This document shows positions 1 to 8,209 of a stretch of DNA of 64,000 bases, piece after piece. The notes beneath the pieces are model-generated. The model was not told the origin of the DNA. It was given only the letters and a program-made list of their open reading frames with translations, and did not search any database. Location of the stretch: contig NZ_CP082161.1 in assembly GCF_023101665.1 (NCBI RefSeq), positions 5,394,001 to 5,458,000 of the forward strand, written 5' to 3'. Position 1 is the first letter of the stretch. Each line of letters opens with the position of its first letter. Both the position numbers and the translations under genes were made by a program. The DNA is from Bradyrhizobium sp. 195. GTDB lineage: Bacteria; Pseudomonadota; Alphaproteobacteria; Rhizobiales; Xanthobacteraceae.

Positions 1-23
1 TTTCGCTATGATCACGGAGAGAC

Positions 24-60
24 GGTGGGCACGGCGCTACGCGCCTTTGCCCACCCTACG
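24..60. repeat. Short hairpin repeat ending in CCCACCCTACGG
   Basis: Inverted arms GGTGGGCA (24-31) and TGCCCACC (48-55) enclose a second inverted pair, GGCGC (33-37) and GCGCC (41-45), so the element folds into one long hairpin. The CCACCCTACG end is shared with the element at 62551-62640. Such short intergenic palindromes are common in Bradyrhizobium. No coding function is seen here. Confidence 0.6.
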
Positions 61-92
61 GGAGCTGTGCCTCGAGCTCACCTCATCACCGG

Positions 93-196
93 TGTCATGC
101 CCCGGCTTGACCGGGGCATCCAGTACGCCGCGGCTTCTCGGTTCAAGCACTGCCGTCTCTGGAATACTGGATTGCCCGCCTTCGCGGGCAATGACA
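93..196. repeat. Intergenic palindromic repeat
   Basis: The outer ends TGTCATGCC and GGCAATGACA are near-inverted. Internally there are two hairpins, GCCCCGG-CTTGA-CCGGGGC on the left and TTGCCCGCCTTCGCGGGCAA on the right. It lies just downstream of the phosphotransferase gene, which ends at 251 on the minus strand, and may act as a transcription or mRNA-end structure. It resembles the palindromic elements at 2894, 49176 and 62427 in architecture. Confidence 0.6.
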
Positions 197-250
197 GCGA
201 GTTTGTGGAAACAAAAAGGCGCGGCCACATCGGCCGCACCTTTCTCATTC

Positions 251-1309
251 CTACACCGCGCCGGCCTTCTGCGCGTATTCCCACGAGGCCTTTGACAGCG
301 GCACAGTGCGCTTGGCGGACTCCAGGGCCTTGGCGTTGGCGGCGGTGCCGTCGCGGACGCGGCCGGCGATGCCTTGCGTGATGCCGGCGAGGCGGAACAG
401 ATTGTAGGCGAAGTACCAGTTGAGATCGGGCACCGTCATCTTGGTGACGTTGCAATAGATCTGCGCGGCCTCTTCCACGCTCGGGATGTTGAGCGCCTTG
501 AGGTCGGCGCCCTGCAGGCCCGGCATGATCCACTGCATCAACAGATAGGTGAAGTCGGCCATGGGATCGCCGAGCGTCGACAGCTCCCAGTCGAGCACAG
601 CCTGCACGCGCGGTTCCGTCGCGTGGAAAATCATGTTGTCGAGACGGTAGTCGCCATGGACAATCGAGACGCGCGCCTGCTCCGGCACGGTCTTGGGCAG
701 CCATTCGGCGACCTTTTCGAACTCCGGAATGTGCTGCGTTTCCGACGCGCGGTATTGCTTGGTCCAGCGGTCGATCTGGCGCGCAAAATAGTTGCCGGGC
801 TTGCCGAACTCGCCGAGGCCGATCGCTGTCGGATCGTACATGTGCAGCTGCGCCAGCGTCTCGATCTTGCTGGTGAAGATCTTGCGCCGCGCATCGCCAT
901 CCTGGCTCGGCAGCGTCGGATCCCAGAACACACGCCCCTCCTCCATCGACATGATGTAGAAGGCGGCGCCGATGACGCCATCGTCCTGGCACAGCGCGTA
1001 GGCGCGCGCGACCGGGAAACCCTGCTTGCCGAGCGCTGCGATCACGCGATATTCGCGGTCGACCGCATGCGCCGACGGCAGCAATTTGCCGAACGGCTTT
1101 CGGCGCATCACGTAGGAACGGTTCGGCGTATTCAGCCGATAGGTTGGATTGGACTGGCCGCCCTTGAACTGGAGGACGACCAGCGGGCCCTCAAAGCCTT
1201 CGACGTTGTCGCGCATCCACGCCTCGAGCCGCAGCTCGTCGAAGCGATGACGCTCCTCGACCGGCTTGGTGCCCGAGAACTCTTCGTCTTTCCTGACGCC
1301 GTCAGCCAC
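251..1309 (-). CDS. APH-family phosphotransferase (ACAD10/11 N-domain type)
   Basis: A 352-residue protein of the aminoglycoside phosphotransferase/choline kinase fold. The catalytic loop VHGDYRLDNMIF and the downstream metal-binding LDWELSTLGDP are intact, so it should be an active ATP-dependent kinase. In the family, this subgroup sits beside or is fused to acyl-CoA dehydrogenases (as in ACAD10/ACAD11), where the kinase phosphorylates 4-hydroxyacyl-CoA. Here the acyl-CoA dehydrogenase gene lies 131 bp upstream on the same strand, which fits that pairing. The true substrate is inferred, not visible. Cytosolic: no signal peptide is seen. Confidence 0.85.
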   Translation of the reverse strand: MADGVRKDEEFSGTKPVEERHRFDELRLEAWMRDNVEGFEGPLVVLQFKGGQSNPTYRLNTPNRSYVMRRKPFGKLLPSAHAVDREYRVIAALGKQGFPVARAYALCQDDGVIGAAFYIMSMEEGRVFWDPTLPSQDGDARRKIFTSKIETLAQLHMYDPTAIGLGEFGKPGNYFARQIDRWTKQYRASETQHIPEFEKVAEWLPKTVPEQARVSIVHGDYRLDNMIFHATEPRVQAVLDWELSTLGDPMADFTYLLMQWIMPGLQGADLKALNIPSVEEAAQIYCNVTKMTVPDLNWYFAYNLFRLAGITQGIAGRVRDGTAANAKALESAKRTVPLSKASWEYAQKAGAV

Positions 1310-1440
1310 GGTGACGCTCCCTCTTCACTCCGAGCATGATCCTAATCGGTAACCGCTGACGCGCTTGCGTCAAGCGGTCACCCCATCCGATCATGCCCTG
1401 TCGTTTTTTCTAAGTCGGGAGCGCCGCAGGGCCCGCCCTC

Positions 1441-2676
1441 CTAGTGCCTGGGAGAATTGGCATACTTCCGAACTTCGAGCCTTGCAATGGCGCGATTGTG
1501 CACCTCGTCCGGACCGTCGGCGAGCCGCAGCGTGCGGATGCCGGCATAGTCCTTCGCAAGACCCGCCTCGTCGGAAACGCCCGCGCCACCGAAGGCCTGG
1601 ATCGCCTCGTCGATGATCTTCAACGCCATGTTGGGCGCCGCGACCTTGATCATGGCGATCTCGGCCTGCGCGGTCTTGTTGCCGACCTTGTCCATCATGT
1701 CGGCGGCCTTGAGGCAGAGCAGACGCGTCATCTCGATGTTGGTGCGGGCTTCGCCGATGCGCTGCTCCCACACCGAGTGCTCGACGATCTTCTTGCCGAA
1801 GGCGGTGCGCGACATCAGGCGCTTCACCATCTTCTCCAGCGCTTCCTCGGCCTTGCCGATGGTGCGCATGCAGTGATGGATACGGCCCGGACCGAGACGG
1901 CCCTGCGCGATCTCGAAGCCGCGGCCTTCGCCGAGCAGGATGTTCTCCTTGGGAACGCGCACGTTCTCGAGCAGCACCTGGGCGTGTCCGTGCGGCGCGT
2001 CGTCGAAACCGAACACCGGCAGCATCTTCTCGACCTTGATGCCGGGCGTGTCGAGCGGAACCAGGATCTGCGACTGCTGCTGATGCTTGGCCGCGTTGAA
2101 ATCGGTCTTGCCCATCAGGATCGCGATTTTGCAGCGGGGATCGCCGACGCCGGACGACCACCATTTGCGGCCGTTGATGACGTAGTGATCGCCGTCCTTC
2201 TCGATCCGCGTCTCGATGTTGGTCGCATCCGACGAGGCAACCGCCGGTTCCGTCATCAGGAACGCCGAGCGGATCTCGCCGTCCATCAGCGGCCGCAGCC
2301 ATTTGCGCTTCTGCTCCTTGGAGCCGTAGCGCATGAACACCTCCATGTTGCCGGTGTCGGGCGCCGAACAATTGAACACTTCCGAGGCCCAGGTGATGTG
2401 GCCCATCTGCTCCGACAACAGCGCGTATTCGAGATTGGTCAATCCCGCGCCGCGGAATTCATCATCCTCATGCTCGTTCGGCGGCATGAACATGTTCCAG
2501 AGGCCTTCGGCCTTCGCCTTCTTCTTGAGGTCCTCGAGAACCGGGATCACCTTCCAACGATCGCCGCTCTTGTCCTGCTCGTCATAGACCGGAACCGCCG
2601 GACGCACGTGCTTGGCCATGAACGACTGCACGCGGTCGAGCCATTCCTTCTGCTTGGGGGACAGATCGAAATCCAT
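1441..2676 (-). CDS. Acyl-CoA dehydrogenase family protein
   Basis: A 411-residue FAD enzyme of the acyl-CoA dehydrogenase family. Visible family landmarks are [19 protein letters not shown] (FAD/substrate loop), the NGRKWWSSG beta-barrel motif, and C-terminal QAFGGAGVS followed by [18 protein letters not shown]. The frame stays open to 2859, but residues before MDFDLSPKQ are low-complexity and unlike the family, and GAGGAGCG precedes the ATG at 2676, so I chose that start. It pairs with the downstream APH-like kinase as a split ACAD11-like module, probably for hydroxy- or branched acyl-CoAs. The substrate is unknown. Confidence 0.9.
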   Translation of the reverse strand: MDFDLSPKQKEWLDRVQSFMAKHVRPAVPVYDEQDKSGDRWKVIPVLEDLKKKAKAEGLWNMFMPPNEHEDDEFRGAGLTNLEYALLSEQMGHITWASEVFNCSAPDTGNMEVFMRYGSKEQKRKWLRPLMDGEIRSAFLMTEPAVASSDATNIETRIEKDGDHYVINGRKWWSSGVGDPRCKIAILMGKTDFNAAKHQQQSQILVPLDTPGIKVEKMLPVFGFDDAPHGHAQVLLENVRVPKENILLGEGRGFEIAQGRLGPGRIHHCMRTIGKAEEALEKMVKRLMSRTAFGKKIVEHSVWEQRIGEARTNIEMTRLLCLKAADMMDKVGNKTAQAEIAMIKVAAPNMALKIIDEAIQAFGGAGVSDEAGLAKDYAGIRTLRLADGPDEVHNRAIARLEVRKYANSPRH

Positions 2677-2893
2677 GGGACGCTCCTCGTCTCTCTTTTG
2701 CGAGCCTTTTGCTTCGCGGGCCTGTTTTGCGCCGGACTGTCCTCCCGCTGGGCGCAGCTCGCAAGCGCGAGCTGGCGGAGCCTTCGGAACCAACCTTTCG
2801 AGTTGCGAACGAGTCCCGATTGCGGATTGACATCTCCGGCCTTCAAACGATAGTTTCATACAACTGTTTGAATTGCAACTCCCTCGCTCACGA

Positions 2894-2988
2894 CGTCATT
2901 CCGGGGCCGCCCGCAGGGCTGAACCCGGAATCTCGAAATGTGGCGCGAGATTCCGGGCTCGACGCTTTGGCGTCGCCCCGGAATGACG
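2894..2988. repeat. Intergenic palindrome beside a TetR gene
   Basis: The outer arms CGTCATTCCGGGG (2894-2906) and CCCCGGAATGACG (2976-2988) are exact inverted copies. An inner pair, CCCGGAATCTCG and CGAGATTCCGGG, makes a second hairpin. The element fills the space between the divergent acyl-CoA dehydrogenase and TetR genes and ends 12 bp before the TetR ATG, so it must overlap the regulator's leader or promoter. The arrangement is characteristic of dispersed rhizobial palindromes. Confidence 0.75.
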
Positions 2989-3000
2989 GGAAAAAAAGTC

Positions 3001-3663
3001 ATGGCCAGCGATCATACGAGGTCTGCCATTCTCGCCGCCGCCGAACGGCTCTATGCCGATCGCGGCTTTGGCGACGTGACGCTGCGCGACATCGTGGCCG
3101 AGGCGGGTGTCAACCTGGCGGCGGTGAACTATCATTTCGGCTCGAAGGACGAACTGATCGCGGAATTGTTCGTCACCCGCTCGATCGCCACCAACCGCGA
3201 GCGTTTGCGCGAGTTGAAGGCGGCGGAAGAGCAAGGTGGCGGCCGCGCGCCGATCGAGGTGATCCTGCACGCGCTGGTCGGGCCGACGCTGCGCGGCTGC
3301 CTCGGCCCCGAGAACCAGCGCTCCACCGCGGCGCGCTTCATGATCCGCGCCTCGATCGAATCCGTGCCGCCGATCCGCCGCATCAAGAATCGCGAGATCG
3401 ACCATTTGCGGAAATTCGCCGGCGCAATGCGCCGCGCCCTGCCCGAGCGCAGCGACGTCGACATCTACTGGGGCCTCAACTTCGCGCTGGCGATGGCGCA
3501 CCACACCATCCGCGAAAGCGAGCGGCTGACGAAGCTGTCGGAAGGCAAGTGCGATCTCGACGACGTCGAGGACGTCGTCGCGCGCGTGGTCAGCGTGGCG
3601 ACGATGGCGCTGACGGCGGGAAAGGCCGAGACGAAGGCGCCGTCAAGGGTGGCGGCGCGGTAA
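3001..3663 (+). CDS. TetR/AcrR family transcriptional regulator
   Basis: A 220-residue regulator. The N-terminal helix-turn-helix is clear: ILAAAERLYADRGFGDVTL, then RDIVAEAGVN and NYHFGSKDELIAELF within residues 8-55. The remaining all-helical part is the ligand-binding domain and is divergent, as usual. The frame extends upstream into the palindromic repeat at 2894-2988, which argues for the ATG at 3001. It is divergent from the acyl-CoA dehydrogenase/kinase pair, so local control of acyl-CoA degradation by an acyl-CoA ligand is a reasonable inference. Confidence 0.88.
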   Translation: MASDHTRSAILAAAERLYADRGFGDVTLRDIVAEAGVNLAAVNYHFGSKDELIAELFVTRSIATNRERLRELKAAEEQGGGRAPIEVILHALVGPTLRGCLGPENQRSTAARFMIRASIESVPPIRRIKNREIDHLRKFAGAMRRALPERSDVDIYWGLNFALAMAHHTIRESERLTKLSEGKCDLDDVEDVVARVVSVATMALTAGKAETKAPSRVAAR

Positions 3664-3665
3664 CC

Positions 3666-4058
3666 TCACATCATCGCGATGCAGTCGATCTCGACGTCGA
3701 AGGGGCCGAACCATTCCGGCGTGCAGACGAAGATCCGCGCCGGCGGATCGATGGGGAAATAACGCGCATAGACGGCGTTGAACGCGGCGAAATGCTTGGT
3801 CGAGGTGCAGTAGACGTTGCACTTCATGACGTTGTCGAGGCAGGCGCCGGCCGCCTGCAGGCACAGTTTCATCTGCTCCATGATCAGTTCGCTCTGCCGC
3901 TCGATCGGCACGTCCGCGATTTCGCCCGTCTCGGGGTCAAACGGCGGCAGGCCGGCGACGAAGATCATGTTGCCGCCGCGGGTCACCGGCGAGACCGGTG
4001 CGTTGCGACGGTCGAGAAACGTCGAGATCGGTTCGACGCGGAGCGCTTCGCGTTTCAT
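3666..4058 (-). CDS. RidA (YjgF/YER057c/UK114) family protein
   Basis: A 130-residue protein with the RidA fold. FVAGLPPFDPETGEI, the central AAGACLDNVMKCNVY and the C-terminal PPARIFV carrying the conserved Arg are all present. Family members hydrolyse reactive enamine/imine intermediates made by PLP enzymes, or act in degradation pathways as variants. The start at MKREALRVEP (4058) is taken because upstream residues are not family-like. It ends 2 bp from the stop of the convergent TetR gene. Its substrate cannot be read from sequence. Confidence 0.85.
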   Translation of the reverse strand: MKREALRVEPISTFLDRRNAPVSPVTRGGNMIFVAGLPPFDPETGEIADVPIERQSELIMEQMKLCLQAAGACLDNVMKCNVYCTSTKHFAAFNAVYARYFPIDPPARIFVCTPEWFGPFDVEIDCIAMM

Positions 4059-4156
4059 GCCAACCACCTTCGGTGCAAGCGAGACTGACCGCTGCCTACA
4101 CTGTTCCGCAGCCGGCATGCTTCGCTCTTGATCGAAGTGTAGTTGCAGCCGCGAGT

Positions 4157-4372
4157 TTAGGTCCGCTGCGGCATCTCCTCGGCCTCTTCCTTGGCGAGCA
4201 GCAGCAGCATCTCGATGCCCATTTCGCCTTCCTGCGGCGAGCGGATGAACTTGATTTCCTCGGCACTCCGCCGCAGTGCGGCAACGATGGCGACGGCCTG
4301 ATTGGCGGTAGCCGCCTCGGTCGCCAGAATTGCCTTCTGGTCCTTCGCCTGGAACCCGATCGTGTAGGACAT
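4157..4372 (-). CDS. Small conserved hypothetical protein
   Basis: A 71-residue cytosolic protein with no signal peptide or membrane helix. The middle reads as an alpha/beta unit: MSYTIGFQAKDQKA, then an Ala-rich helix (residues 18-33), then EEIKFIRSPQEGEMGIE and an acidic Leu-rich helix. It lies 98 bp upstream of the RidA gene on the same strand and could be co-transcribed. Codon use matches its neighbours. I do not recognise a functional family. Confidence 0.6.
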   Translation of the reverse strand: MSYTIGFQAKDQKAILATEAATANQAVAIVAALRRSAEEIKFIRSPQEGEMGIEMLLLLAKEEAEEMPQRT

Positions 4373-4515
4373 TCACTTCCCTCCCGGACTCAAGTGAAGG
4401 GATCGAACCAGACTCTCGCGCGGAACGGAAGCCTGTGAGACTACGGACCGGGATTATCTGGGGACTGCGCGCAAGCCCCAGGCAAGCCCGAGGATCGCGC
4501 GCGGCTTCGTCAAAG

Positions 4516-5745
4516 CTAGATGATCCCCTGCTGCTTCAGCGTCTCGATCTTGTCCGCATCATATCCGAGCTTGCCGCCGAGCACTTCCTTGGTGTGCTCG
4601 CCGAGCAGCGGCGGAGCGCGATATTCGGTGATCGGGGTACCCGAGAGGGTCAGCGCGTTGCGGATCAGCGAGAGATCGGGCTCGAACTTGTGCTGCGTCT
4701 TCACCCGCATGCCGCGCGACTGGACGTGCGGATCGGAAAATACCTGCTCGAAATTGTTGATCGGCCCCGAGGGCACGCCGGCCTCCTCCAGCTTCTCCAG
4801 CCAATAGGCCACCGGCTGCTTCAGGAACAGCCCGGCAAAGATCGCCATGATCTCCTTGCCGTGCACGACGCGGTCGTTGTTCCTGATGAAGCGCTTGTCG
4901 TTGGCGAGCTCGGGCTCGCCGAGCACGGCGCAGGTCTTTCGGAACTGGCCGTCATTGCCGACCACCAGCATCAATTCGCCGTCGGTGCAGCGGAACACGC
5001 CGGCCGGCATGCCGCCATTGCCCCAGGTGCCGCGGCGCGGCGGGGTCTTGCCGTTGACAAGGTAGATCTGCAGCCAGTGCGACAGCGATGCGATGACGGT
5101 GTCGAACAGGCAGACGTCGATGTGCTGGCCCCGCCCGTCGTTTACGTCGCGATGGTACAGCGCCGAGAGAATCCCGATCGAGGTGTTCATGCCGGTCATG
5201 TAGTCGACGATCGACGGGCCGACCTTCATCGGGCCCTCGCCCGGCTCGCCGTCGATATGGCCGGTGACGCTCATCAGGCCGCCCATCGCCTGCAGAATGG
5301 CGTCATAGCCCGCGCGCGGCGCATAGGGACCGGTCTGGCCGAAACCGGTCACCGAGCAATAGATGATGCCGGGGTTGATCGCCTTGATGGTCTCGTAGTC
5401 GAGGCCGTAGCGCTTGAGATCGCCGACCTTGTAGTTCTCCATGAAGACGTCGACGTCCTTGGCGAGCTCGCGAATGATGGCCTGCCCCTCGGGCTTGGCG
5501 ATGTTGACCGTGACCGACTTCTTGTTGCGGTTGGCGCAGAGGTAGAAGGAATTGTTGTTGTTGGCCTTGCCCTCGGGGTCGGTCAGGTAGGGCGGCCCGA
5601 ACGCGCGCGCGTCGTCGCCGGTGCCCGGCCGCTCGATCTTGATCACCTCCGCACCGAGATCGCCCAGCATCTGGGCCGACAACGGCCCGGCGAGGACGCG
5701 CGTGAGGTCAAGGATCTTGATGCCTGAAAGCGGCAGGGCCGACAT
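4516..5745 (-). CDS. CaiB/BaiF family (class III) CoA-transferase
   Basis: A 409-residue CoA-transferase of the formyl-CoA/succinyl-CoA transferase family. N-terminal LSGIKILDLTRVLAGP, then MLGDLGAEVIKIERPGTGD, and GYDAILQAMGGLMSVTG with the expected catalytic Asp mark the fold, and the C-terminal PPLLGEHTKEVL is typical. It swaps CoA between acyl-CoA and a free carboxylate through an enzyme-anhydride intermediate. The start is at MSALPLSG, because upstream sequence is unrelated to the family. The neighbouring MFS carrier and keto-acid cleavage gene point to carboxylic acid catabolism. The acceptor acid is unknown. Confidence 0.9.
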   Translation of the reverse strand: MSALPLSGIKILDLTRVLAGPLSAQMLGDLGAEVIKIERPGTGDDARAFGPPYLTDPEGKANNNNSFYLCANRNKKSVTVNIAKPEGQAIIRELAKDVDVFMENYKVGDLKRYGLDYETIKAINPGIIYCSVTGFGQTGPYAPRAGYDAILQAMGGLMSVTGHIDGEPGEGPMKVGPSIVDYMTGMNTSIGILSALYHRDVNDGRGQHIDVCLFDTVIASLSHWLQIYLVNGKTPPRRGTWGNGGMPAGVFRCTDGELMLVVGNDGQFRKTCAVLGEPELANDKRFIRNNDRVVHGKEIMAIFAGLFLKQPVAYWLEKLEEAGVPSGPINNFEQVFSDPHVQSRGMRVKTQHKFEPDLSLIRNALTLSGTPITEYRAPPLLGEHTKEVLGGKLGYDADKIETLKQQGII

Positions 5746-5919
5746 GTAAGCTTCCTCCGGGAACTGGATATTGGCGCGGCGGCTCGAAGCGGCGCTCCCT
5801 GCGGATACACCATTTTGGCGCGCTGAGCACTGCACTGGCGGCATACGGCCATCCCCTGCCGGGGACGGAAGGCAATTGCCGTCCGCAACTTTCCGCGCCG
5901 CGAATATAGCCTGATCGGC

Positions 5920-7122
5920 TCAGGTCAGCGCCGCCGCCACCACCCGCGGCCGTCGCCGGCCGAGCAGGACCAGGATCAGCACCGTCGCGCAGGAGCAGAC
6001 GAAGGTGAGACCGAGCGCGCCGCGGCTGCCGAACTGGGTGAGCAGGCCGACAAGGAGCGGCGGCGAGACCGCCGACGCCAGATTGAGCGGCAGCGCGATC
6101 ATCGACATCGCCTTGGCGAATTCAGCCTGGTCGTAGAACACCAGCGGGATGGTCGCCCGCGCCACCGCCATCGCGCCGCTGCCGGCGCCATAGAGCAGGA
6201 TGAAGACCGCGACGGCCCAGGTCGCGCCCTCGCTCAGCATCAGCAGCAGCATCGCCAATGGCAGCGCCGTGCCCGCGACGAGCCCGGTCGTGATCCCGTC
6301 CCAGCGCCCGCCGCCGAGAAGATCCAGCCCGCGGGCGCTGACCTGGATCACGCCCAGCATCGAGCCGAACAGGAGTGCCTGCGCCGGCGCCAGCCCCTCC
6401 GCCCGCAACAGCTCGATCATGATGGCGCTGATGCCGAAATTGACGAAGGCGTTGAGCGTGATCGCGGCGACGACGAGGCCGAAGGTGCTCCGCGGGATCG
6501 CGGGCGGCGGCGACGACCTGACCGGCCCGCTAGCATCATCCCCGGCAATTTTCAGGCGCGGTGCGAGCGCATAGAGCGGCAGGCTGACGAGAATCATCAT
6601 CGCGGCATAGACAAGGCACGTCCCGCGCCAGCCGAGGTGACCGCTCAGGAACGAGGTCGTCGGCCAGAAGATGCTGCTGGACAGGCCCGTCACCAGCATC
6701 AAGGCTCCGATCGCGTTCTTGGCCTGCCGCCCGGCGATCTCGTTCAGCATGATATAGGCGCCGGTGGAGAGCGTGGCGCTGCCGGCGATGCCGAGGACGA
6801 TCCAGGCGGCGAAATAGAGCGTCGGCTCGCGCGCGAGGGACAGAAGAATGAATCCGGGCACGGTCACGACCGTGCCGACCATCATCACCGTCCGTGCGCC
6901 ATGCCGTGCAAACGATTTGGCGAGCCAGGGGGCGCACAGGCCCATCGAGACATAGAGAACGGACGTCCCCGCGAACACCGCCGGCAGGCTCATGCCTAGA
7001 TCGGCGGCGAGATCGCGCCCGACGATGGCGGGAAGCCCGATCGTGCCCCATCCGACCAGCTGCGTGATGGCGAGCACCAGCAGGACGCCGATCAGCCTGC
7101 TGTCAGATTTCAAGAACCGCAT
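5920..7122 (-). CDS. MFS transporter
   Basis: A 400-residue integral membrane protein with about twelve hydrophobic segments in two halves, joined by a hydrophilic loop rich in Pro and Ser around residues 195-215. The inner-loop motif is degenerate: LAKSFARHGARTVMMVG replaces the usual GxxxDRxGRR. This arrangement is common in oxalate/formate-antiporter-like or YbfB-like MFS families. It is on the same strand as the CoA-transferase (175 bp downstream) and the keto-acid cleavage enzyme (148 bp upstream), so it probably moves a carboxylate in the same pathway. Direction and substrate are inferred only. Confidence 0.8.
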   Translation of the reverse strand: MRFLKSDSRLIGVLLVLAITQLVGWGTIGLPAIVGRDLAADLGMSLPAVFAGTSVLYVSMGLCAPWLAKSFARHGARTVMMVGTVVTVPGFILLSLAREPTLYFAAWIVLGIAGSATLSTGAYIMLNEIAGRQAKNAIGALMLVTGLSSSIFWPTTSFLSGHLGWRGTCLVYAAMMILVSLPLYALAPRLKIAGDDASGPVRSSPPPAIPRSTFGLVVAAITLNAFVNFGISAIMIELLRAEGLAPAQALLFGSMLGVIQVSARGLDLLGGGRWDGITTGLVAGTALPLAMLLLMLSEGATWAVAVFILLYGAGSGAMAVARATIPLVFYDQAEFAKAMSMIALPLNLASAVSPPLLVGLLTQFGSRGALGLTFVCSCATVLILVLLGRRRPRVVAAALT

Positions 7123-7269
7123 TCCAAACGTTCGCCTGCCCGGCCGGCGCAGATCGCGCCGGTGAGCCCTGTCTTAGCCGGGGACTCTGCCCACGGGAAC
7201 GCCGACCGCCGAATGGCAGAAGGCAGCCAGGAGCATGTCAGGCCCACGTCAGGCGCGGGATGATCGTCC

Positions 7270-8097
7270 CTACCCTGCCATCCCGAGCAAGGAGCGCGCC
7301 TCTGCCGCAGTCGCGACGCGCCGTCCGTGGCGCGCGACAGCCTCGCAGGCGATGCTCACGAGCTCCGCATTGCTGGCGGCGAGGCGCGTCTTGTCGACCC
7401 TGATATTGTCCTCGAGCCCGGTACGAACCGCATCGGCGCCCCGCGCCAGCGCCCAGCCCATGACCTCGGCCTGATGACGTCCGATCCCGGCCGCGGTCCA
7501 CGTCGCGTTCGGGATCAGCCGCCTCAGCTCTGCCAACAGGATGTCGAGGACGTGTTCGTCCGCGGGCATCGCGTTCTTGACGCCCATGACGAACTGCACG
7601 TGCGGACGGGCGTCGATCAGCCCCGCCTCGATCAGACGCCGAGCACCATGCAGATGCGACAGATCGAAGATCTCGATTTCCGGACGAATGCCATTTGCCT
7701 TCATGCCGGTGGCAAGGGTCTCGACCAGAGCGGCGCTGTTCTCGTAGACGATGGTCGGAAAATTCACTGAGCCTGTGGACAACGAGGCCATATCCGGCTT
7801 GAGATAGAGCGACGATCCACGCGCCGAGGGATCGCGCCCTCGCCCGCCGGTCGAGAACTGCACGATCATGTCAGGACAATGCTTCCTGATCCCCTCCTGC
7901 ACCAGCGCGAAGCGCTCCGGGTCGGAGGACGGCGTCTCGTCATCGTTGCGAACATGGATATGCGCAAGGGTGGCCCCGGCCTCGAAGGCCTGGTGCGTCG
8001 ACTCGATCTGCTCGGCCGGCAAGATTGGCACCGCGGGATTGTCCTTCTTGCGCGGAACAGAGCCGGTAATAGCAACAGCAACGACAGCGGGGTTCAT
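7270..8097 (-). CDS. Beta-keto acid cleavage enzyme (BKACE, DUF849)
   Basis: A 275-residue TIM-barrel protein of the BKACE family. N-terminal VVAVAITGSVPRKKDNPAVP, the zinc-ligand HIHVRNDD strand, FSTGGRGRD and the late VRTGLEDNI motif match the family. The characterised reaction condenses a beta-keto acid with acetyl-CoA and releases acetoacetate plus a new acyl-CoA. Family members act on 3-keto-5-aminohexanoate, dehydrocarnitine and others, so specificity stays open. Two MFS carriers flank it, consistent with an uptake-plus-cleavage cassette. Confidence 0.88.
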   Translation of the reverse strand: MNPAVVAVAITGSVPRKKDNPAVPILPAEQIESTHQAFEAGATLAHIHVRNDDETPSSDPERFALVQEGIRKHCPDMIVQFSTGGRGRDPSARGSSLYLKPDMASLSTGSVNFPTIVYENSAALVETLATGMKANGIRPEIEIFDLSHLHGARRLIEAGLIDARPHVQFVMGVKNAMPADEHVLDILLAELRRLIPNATWTAAGIGRHQAEVMGWALARGADAVRTGLEDNIRVDKTRLAASNAELVSIACEAVARHGRRVATAAEARSLLGMAG

Positions 8098-8209
8098 CCT
8101 GCATCCTCATGATGATCGCGCTCGAGCGCACAAAGTTCGAAACGAAAGTCACATAACGCCTGGAAACCGGCCGCTGCAACCATCATCGATCGCAGCGGCG
8201 TTCCCCTCG

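Noticed and set aside
2938..3000. An N-terminal extension of the TetR protein
   Set aside because: These codons lie in the dispersed palindrome and translate to non-family residues. The ATG at 3001 begins the conserved helix-turn-helix region.
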